This document shows, piece after piece, positions 59,825 through 64,000 of a DNA stretch of 64,000 bases (the stretch's first letter is position 1; each line of letters opens with the position of its first letter). Below the pieces are notes generated by a model. The model did not search any database. It saw only the letters and a program-made list of their open reading frames with translations, and was not told where the DNA came from. The stretch is taken from the NCBI RefSeq assembly GCF_001898575.1, contig NZ_MKUD01000001.1, positions 125,557 through 189,556 of the forward strand. The letters run 5' to 3'. Made by a program: the position numbers and the translations under genes. Source of the DNA: Spirosoma sp. 48-14. GTDB lineage: Bacteria; Bacteroidota; Bacteroidia; Cytophagales; Spirosomataceae.

Positions 59825-62116
59825 CTAATAGCATCGAACTTCCATCAGCGCAGCCGGAACGGTTTTAGTCTCTTTATTACCATTGACTCGTTTCAAATGG
59901 ATGGTCAGGCTGGTTGTGTCGATGGCGGGATCGAAGCGGATGGTATTACGACTCTGGTGGTTGTTCGTGGCCGTAAAAATACGTTCCTGCTGATCGTTGC
60001 AGAGGACATACTCGCTCACACAAAAAGGCGAAGCCGTTTCCGGGTGAATCATGATAACCGTTTCGAGCGGATGGTCATAGTCGGAATCAAAAAACAGTTC
60101 GACCTGCTGAATCCGTTTCTTTTCGGGCCAGTGTAAAGTCAGCGTTGGGTTTGAATCGTTCAAATCCGCCACCCAGGCATTAGGCTGGCTAAGAGGCCTT
60201 TGAAGGCCGTTTCGTACATTTTCAGCACCAAACAATCGAATACCGGGCTCAATCCGTAGCGCAATATTTTGCCCGGCTGGTCGGCGTTGGGGGCACCAGA
60301 ACTCAAACGTATCGACGCCAATATCTTCCGTAGGTTCCTGCTTGCCATAGTTCGATACCGCCGGGTTAGTTTTGTTAAATACCGAAAGCACGCCCGTTAC
60401 CCGTACCTCGCTGTACTGTACCTGAACATGGGGATTCTTCAGGAATGTAACGAACACATACTGTGGTTCATCGAGCTGACTGGAAAATGACAATTGTACT
60501 TCCTGCCGACCTTTCCGCAACGAAAGCGTTTGGGTTTCGAGGGTTATGTCGGGTGTATGGTTAAAGGGTTTGCTGCTACGTCGCAATTCAACGGTTAACG
60601 TTGTGTCGCGATCAGCCGTTACAAACGCCGTCAATTGCGGAACAGGTCCGGCCGGAAGTGGTATCATCTGCGCTACCGAATCTGTTAATGGCATCAGTGG
60701 GCCATTTGGCGGTAATTCATTCAGGACAAATTCACTCGAAACAGATACCTGGGCCTGTTGGGCCAAATCCTGGCTATCGTGCAGATGCAGACCGGGTATG
60801 TGCTGGCCCGTTTTCAACAATTCCTGCTGTAATGTCTGCATTCGGGCAGGGGCTGTCAACTCGCGGGGAAGCAGGGCACCGTTCGTACAGAGTGCAGCCG
60901 CCATGCCTACCGCCTGAGCCACGTGTGCCCCCGTAGCCATCACCCGCGATGAACCGAAAGCCACATGCGACGCACTGATAATACGCCCCGCCAGGAACAG
61001 ATTGCTGATATTCTGACTGTATAGACACCGATAAGGAATCGGGTAAATGCCTTTGCTGTGCCACTGATTGCAGCCCGGTTTTTCGGAGAAAACCCCATCG
61101 GCGGGATGCAGGTCGATACTCCAGCCCCCAAAAGCCACGGCATCGGGATGCGACCGTTGCTCCACTACGTCCTGCTGCCGAAGCATATAGTCTCCCTCGA
61201 ATCGGCGGCTTTCTCGTTTGCCGGGTATCTGGCCGACCCATTCAAGCGTCATGGTGTCAGCTTCGGGGAATTTGCCGGAGTTTTTGATGTAGTTCCAAAC
61301 GCCATAAACGACCTTCCACAGCTCCCATTTAATGGTTTCGGTATCATGAACCGTATCCAATCGACCACCATACTCGATCCACCAGAGCTGACAACCGTAT
61401 TCCTGGGCATTGAACCGCCGATACCTCGGAATTTTGGTAATGTCGTCCAACGCATAGGCAGGAGGCACAAACCGCACGGGTCGGCCCGTATCTTTCGTAT
61501 AGAAGTACAGCGAATGACCCAGCAGCTCGCCATACTCGGCTGTGGGGGCAAATTTCTCCCCAAACTCCTCCTGGCTTTCGGCCCCCATTCGGAAAGCGGC
61601 CCCCGCCTGAAACCCAACCACGCCATCGCCCGAGGCATCGCAAAACAAAGGGGCTACCAGTTCGTAGGCCGTACTGTTCTGACTGCAATAGGCTTTCAGA
61701 CTACTGATCGTATCGGGTGCCGATTTCTCAACCTCATACACCACCGTATTCAGTAGCAGCGTAATATTCGGCTCCAACACCACTTTTTCCAGTAGAATGG
61801 TATCGAAAATGAGCGGATTGCCTTCGGGATTACGGTACAGATTTTCGAGCAGCAATTCGTCGATCACCCCACCCTCGCGCGCCCAGCGATTATTGTTGCC
61901 CATGTGTGAGGTGGCCCCCAGCACCCAAAGCCGCACTTCCGACGACGAATTTCCTCCCAGAACGGGCCGATCCTGAACCAGAATCACGCGGATACCCGCC
62001 CGGGCCGCTGTAATGGCGCAGCATACACCCGCTAATCCACCACCCGTCACAACCAAATCAGCACTATGGTGAATCGTTTTAGGGGTACGTTTATCAGTTG
62101 CCTGTTCGCGTATCAT
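59825..62116 (-). CDS. FAD-dependent oxidoreductase (FAD_oxidored family)
   Basis: 763 residues. An N-terminal Rossmann site binds FAD (V-V-T-G-G-G-L-A-G-V-C-C-A-I-T-A-A-R-A-G and, later, V-L-G-G-N-S-S-S-E-V-R). The C-terminal 280 residues are beta-sandwich-like, as in other large members that occur with glycoside hydrolases in Bacteroidota. The substrate is probably a sugar or sugar acid. Its start overlaps the end of the GH2 gene by 23 bases, so the two are one operon. Confidence 0.87.
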   Translation of the reverse strand: MIREQATDKRTPKTIHHSADLVVTGGGLAGVCCAITAARAGIRVILVQDRPVLGGNSSSEVRLWVLGATSHMGNNNRWAREGGVIDELLLENLYRNPEGNPLIFDTILLEKVVLEPNITLLLNTVVYEVEKSAPDTISSLKAYCSQNSTAYELVAPLFCDASGDGVVGFQAGAAFRMGAESQEEFGEKFAPTAEYGELLGHSLYFYTKDTGRPVRFVPPAYALDDITKIPRYRRFNAQEYGCQLWWIEYGGRLDTVHDTETIKWELWKVVYGVWNYIKNSGKFPEADTMTLEWVGQIPGKRESRRFEGDYMLRQQDVVEQRSHPDAVAFGGWSIDLHPADGVFSEKPGCNQWHSKGIYPIPYRCLYSQNISNLFLAGRIISASHVAFGSSRVMATGAHVAQAVGMAAALCTNGALLPRELTAPARMQTLQQELLKTGQHIPGLHLHDSQDLAQQAQVSVSSEFVLNELPPNGPLMPLTDSVAQMIPLPAGPVPQLTAFVTADRDTTLTVELRRSSKPFNHTPDITLETQTLSLRKGRQEVQLSFSSQLDEPQYVFVTFLKNPHVQVQYSEVRVTGVLSVFNKTNPAVSNYGKQEPTEDIGVDTFEFWCPQRRPAGQNIALRIEPGIRLFGAENVRNGLQRPLSQPNAWVADLNDSNPTLTLHWPEKKRIQQVELFFDSDYDHPLETVIMIHPETASPFCVSEYVLCNDQQERIFTATNNHQSRNTIRFDPAIDTTSLTIHLKRVNGNKETKTVPAALMEVRCY

Positions 62117-64000
62117 TTTTTAAATCGAAGGTTTGTGTGAGAATTGAAAAGCCCGTGGGTTTAACAATGTCCACGGTTAACGTTTTGTCGAAGCCCCGCA
62201 CCGGGATTGTCAGATCGACTTGCTGACCGGGTTGCAGGTCGGGAATAGGAATAGTCAGTACAGGGGTTTTGATAACGTAGTTCTTCAGCACATAGGACGG
62301 AAAATCGTGGCGGGCCGTCACCCGAAGTTTCAGGGCGTGAACACCTTCAGGCCCCGGTTCCCAGCTTATTTTTTCGAGTATAGCCGGAGCCATACCTGTC
62401 TGATGCGCTTTGTATAAGGGTCGTTTTGAGCGGTCACCACGCACCAGCCCCCAGGGACGCGTACCGTCGGGGTTGGTTCCGTTGTGCCGACTCAGGTAAT
62501 CGTTAAACGACCACCACGATGCCCCCACCACATAGGGTAGTTGCCGTATATCGGACAAGAACTTCTCGATATGCATTACCTGACCCGCTTCACCATCTTT
62601 CCCATCGGCGCGGGTGCCGTATTCACTGATAAAAATGGGCTTATCGGGGTAAAGCGAGTGAATATGTTTCAGGACAGTCAGGTGATTGCCATAGGTGTTC
62701 GTCGATACAAAATCGCAGTACTGACTGGCCTCATCTTCGGGCTTTTTGGGAAGTATATTCAGACGCATCGACGCAAACGTATACAGCCGGGTAGGGTCGA
62801 GTTCGCGGGCATAGGCGATCATGTCTTTGGTCCATCGCTTACCGGCGGGCTGCTCCGACAGGTATTCATTGCCCACACTATAGGCAATCACCGAGGGGTG
62901 GTTCCAGTCGCGCTCGACCATCTCGCGAAACTGCTGCCGGAACTTCGTCCGAACGGTATCATTGTCCATTTCTCGGGGTGTCAACTGCCAGTTTCCGGCT
63001 TCGGCAATGATGAGCATGCCGTTGCGGTCGGCCCAGTCGTAAACCGTTTCAGAAGGCGTGTAATGGGTCAGCCGATGGAGTTCCATACCCGTTTCTTTCA
63101 TCAGCCGCATATCTTTCTCCACCAGCCAATCAGGCTCCAGCGAACCCAACCCCGGATAATCGACCACGCGGTTCCCTCCAGCGACTTTGATAGGCTGACC
63201 GTTAAGCAGCAGTTGCGCATTCCTCACCTCCACTTTCCGAATGCCAATGTGGGTCTGAACGGTATCGGTAGCAGCAATCACCTGTACCTCATAAAGATTG
63301 GGCTGGTCGATGCTCCAAAGCTTTACATCGGCTGACTTCAAAGCTGTTTCGGCTTCTAAAATGGCGGTTTGATTGGCCCCAATACTACCAGCCGTCTGCT
63401 TCCAGGTTAGCGGAATAGCTTTTCCATTCTGCATTACCCGAAAGGCCAGTTTAGGCGTTACGGCCTGTGCCGTTGAATTACGAACACGGGTTTTAATTTT
63501 TAGGGTAGCCGTATTTTTCGCCAGGTCGGGAACGGCCTCCGTTTTCAGGTTTTCGACATATACCTCCGGCTCTACAGTCAGGTATACCGGCCGGATAAGA
63601 CCGCCATAGTTGATCCAGCCTGGGAATGGGTCGTTAGGCTGTCCATTGTCTTTTGCACCGGGTATCGTACCTATCCGCCACGTATTGTTATTGACCGACA
63701 CTGCCAGGGTATTGTTATCCGCTTTCAGGTACGGGGTAATGTCGAAATGAAAAGGGGTATAACCGCCTTCGTGCGTGCCCACTTTCTGCCCATTTAACCA
63801 GATTGATGTTTCATAATACGACGCATCGAAATGAAGCAATACCCGTTTACCGGACGTGGGTTTCCAGGGGAAAGTCCGACGATACCAGACGGCTCCGGTA
63901 TAAAACTGATAGCGTGGGTCGGTCGAAAAGCAGTGCGGCACAGTCACTTTGTCCAGGTTACCCGTTGGGAAATCTTCCCGGTACCATTTATTGGTTTCGC
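62094..64000 (-). CDS. Glycoside hydrolase family 2 (beta-galactosidase/glucuronidase-like), 5' end outside window
   Basis: The frame stays open to the window edge, so the N-terminal start is not seen; a GTG at 63947 is probably not the start, since the upstream codons continue a GH2-like sequence (W-Y-R-E-D-F-P-T-G-N). The visible part has the sugar-binding jellyroll (F-D-A-S-Y-Y-E-T-S-I-W-L-N-G), an Ig-like domain and the TIM barrel. The acid/base region is S-V-G-N-E-Y and the nucleophile region is F-I-S-E-Y-G-T. It hydrolyses terminal beta-linked sugars, probably in the periplasm. Confidence 0.92.
   Translation of the reverse strand, partial: ETNKWYREDFPTGNLDKVTVPHCFSTDPRYQFYTGAVWYRRTFPWKPTSGKRVLLHFDASYYETSIWLNGQKVGTHEGGYTPFHFDITPYLKADNNTLAVSVNNNTWRIGTIPGAKDNGQPNDPFPGWINYGGLIRPVYLTVEPEVYVENLKTEAVPDLAKNTATLKIKTRVRNSTAQAVTPKLAFRVMQNGKAIPLTWKQTAGSIGANQTAILEAETALKSADVKLWSIDQPNLYEVQVIAATDTVQTHIGIRKVEVRNAQLLLNGQPIKVAGGNRVVDYPGLGSLEPDWLVEKDMRLMKETGMELHRLTHYTPSETVYDWADRNGMLIIAEAGNWQLTPREMDNDTVRTKFRQQFREMVERDWNHPSVIAYSVGNEYLSEQPAGKRWTKDMIAYARELDPTRLYTFASMRLNILPKKPEDEASQYCDFVSTNTYGNHLTVLKHIHSLYPDKPIFISEYGTRADGKDGEAGQVMHIEKFLSDIRQLPYVVGASWWSFNDYLSRHNGTNPDGTRPWGLVRGDRSKRPLYKAHQTGMAPAILEKISWEPGPEGVHALKLRVTARHDFPSYVLKNYVIKTPVLTIPIPDLQPGQQVDLTIPVRGFDKTLTVDIVKPTGFSILTQTFDLKNDTRTGN

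Noticed and set aside
61058-61756. 232-codon plus-strand frame
   Set aside because: It is the reverse of the FAD-dependent oxidoreductase coding region with no independent support.
62541-63335. 264-codon plus-strand frame
   Set aside because: It is antisense to the catalytic domain of the GH2 enzyme and has no recognisable motif.

Overview
The window looks like chromosomal DNA of a gliding, polysaccharide-degrading member of the Bacteroidota, most likely a Cytophagales/Spirosoma-type bacterium. This rests on three things: a complete porP-gldK-gldL-gldM-gldN type IX secretion block plus a PorW/SprE lipoprotein, a SusC/SusD pair with a divergent hybrid two-component regulator, and the general lack of strong Shine-Dalgarno sequences. 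No rRNA, tRNA, CRISPR array, phage or intact insertion sequence was seen. The genus is an inference from protein style and was not tested by a search.

Layout. 1-11.1 kb is a mixed metabolic stretch: the end of a Gfo/Idh/MocA oxidoreductase, an alcohol dehydrogenase with an AraC regulator, an M20 amidohydrolase, a barrel-less TonB-plug/macroglobulin-like protein, an NAD(P)-binding protein, a lipoprotein, a GNAT/class A beta-lactamase-fold fusion and a truncated Uma2 endonuclease. 11.2-14.5 kb is the F0 part of the ATP synthase with the delta subunit (atpZ - membrane protein - atpB - atpE - atpF - atpH); atpA and atpG do not follow. 14.6-21.3 kb reads rightward: PorW/SprE, PBP1A, UvrC. 21.4-29.7 kb reads leftward: DUF4271 protein, HemD-like protein, PorP/SprF, GldK, GldL, GldM, GldN. 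sucD, a membrane protein, an acyltransferase, a CheY-like receiver, a LytS-type kinase with a coupled small membrane ORF, an MscS channel and a UVR-motif peptide follow to 38.1 kb.

38.2-55.8 kb is a carbohydrate-utilisation locus. Leftward it carries a Tat-type Gfo/Idh oxidoreductase, a ManD/RspA-like enolase-superfamily dehydratase, a mutarotase-like secreted protein and a 1410-residue hybrid two-component sensor. Rightward it carries SusC, SusD and an FG-GAP/ASPIC protein. The 519-base divergent region between sensor and susC holds a direct repeat with 22-bp spacing, which is a good operator candidate. 56-64 kb has a YtxH/membrane-protein pair, an LpxR-like lipid A deacylase, a HAD phosphatase, and a GH2 glycosidase (cut by the window end) overlapping an FAD-dependent oxidoreductase.

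The most unusual signal is a set of long inverted repeats. Several are built from short, nearly periodic words and have arms of 18-41 bp. They lie between genes (16.8, 19.3, 59.8 kb). One lies in frame inside a protein gene (53.46-53.58 kb), and another supplies the start and signal peptide of a gene (29.6-29.7 kb). They differ in sequence but share an architecture, and may be products of one hairpin-generating process.
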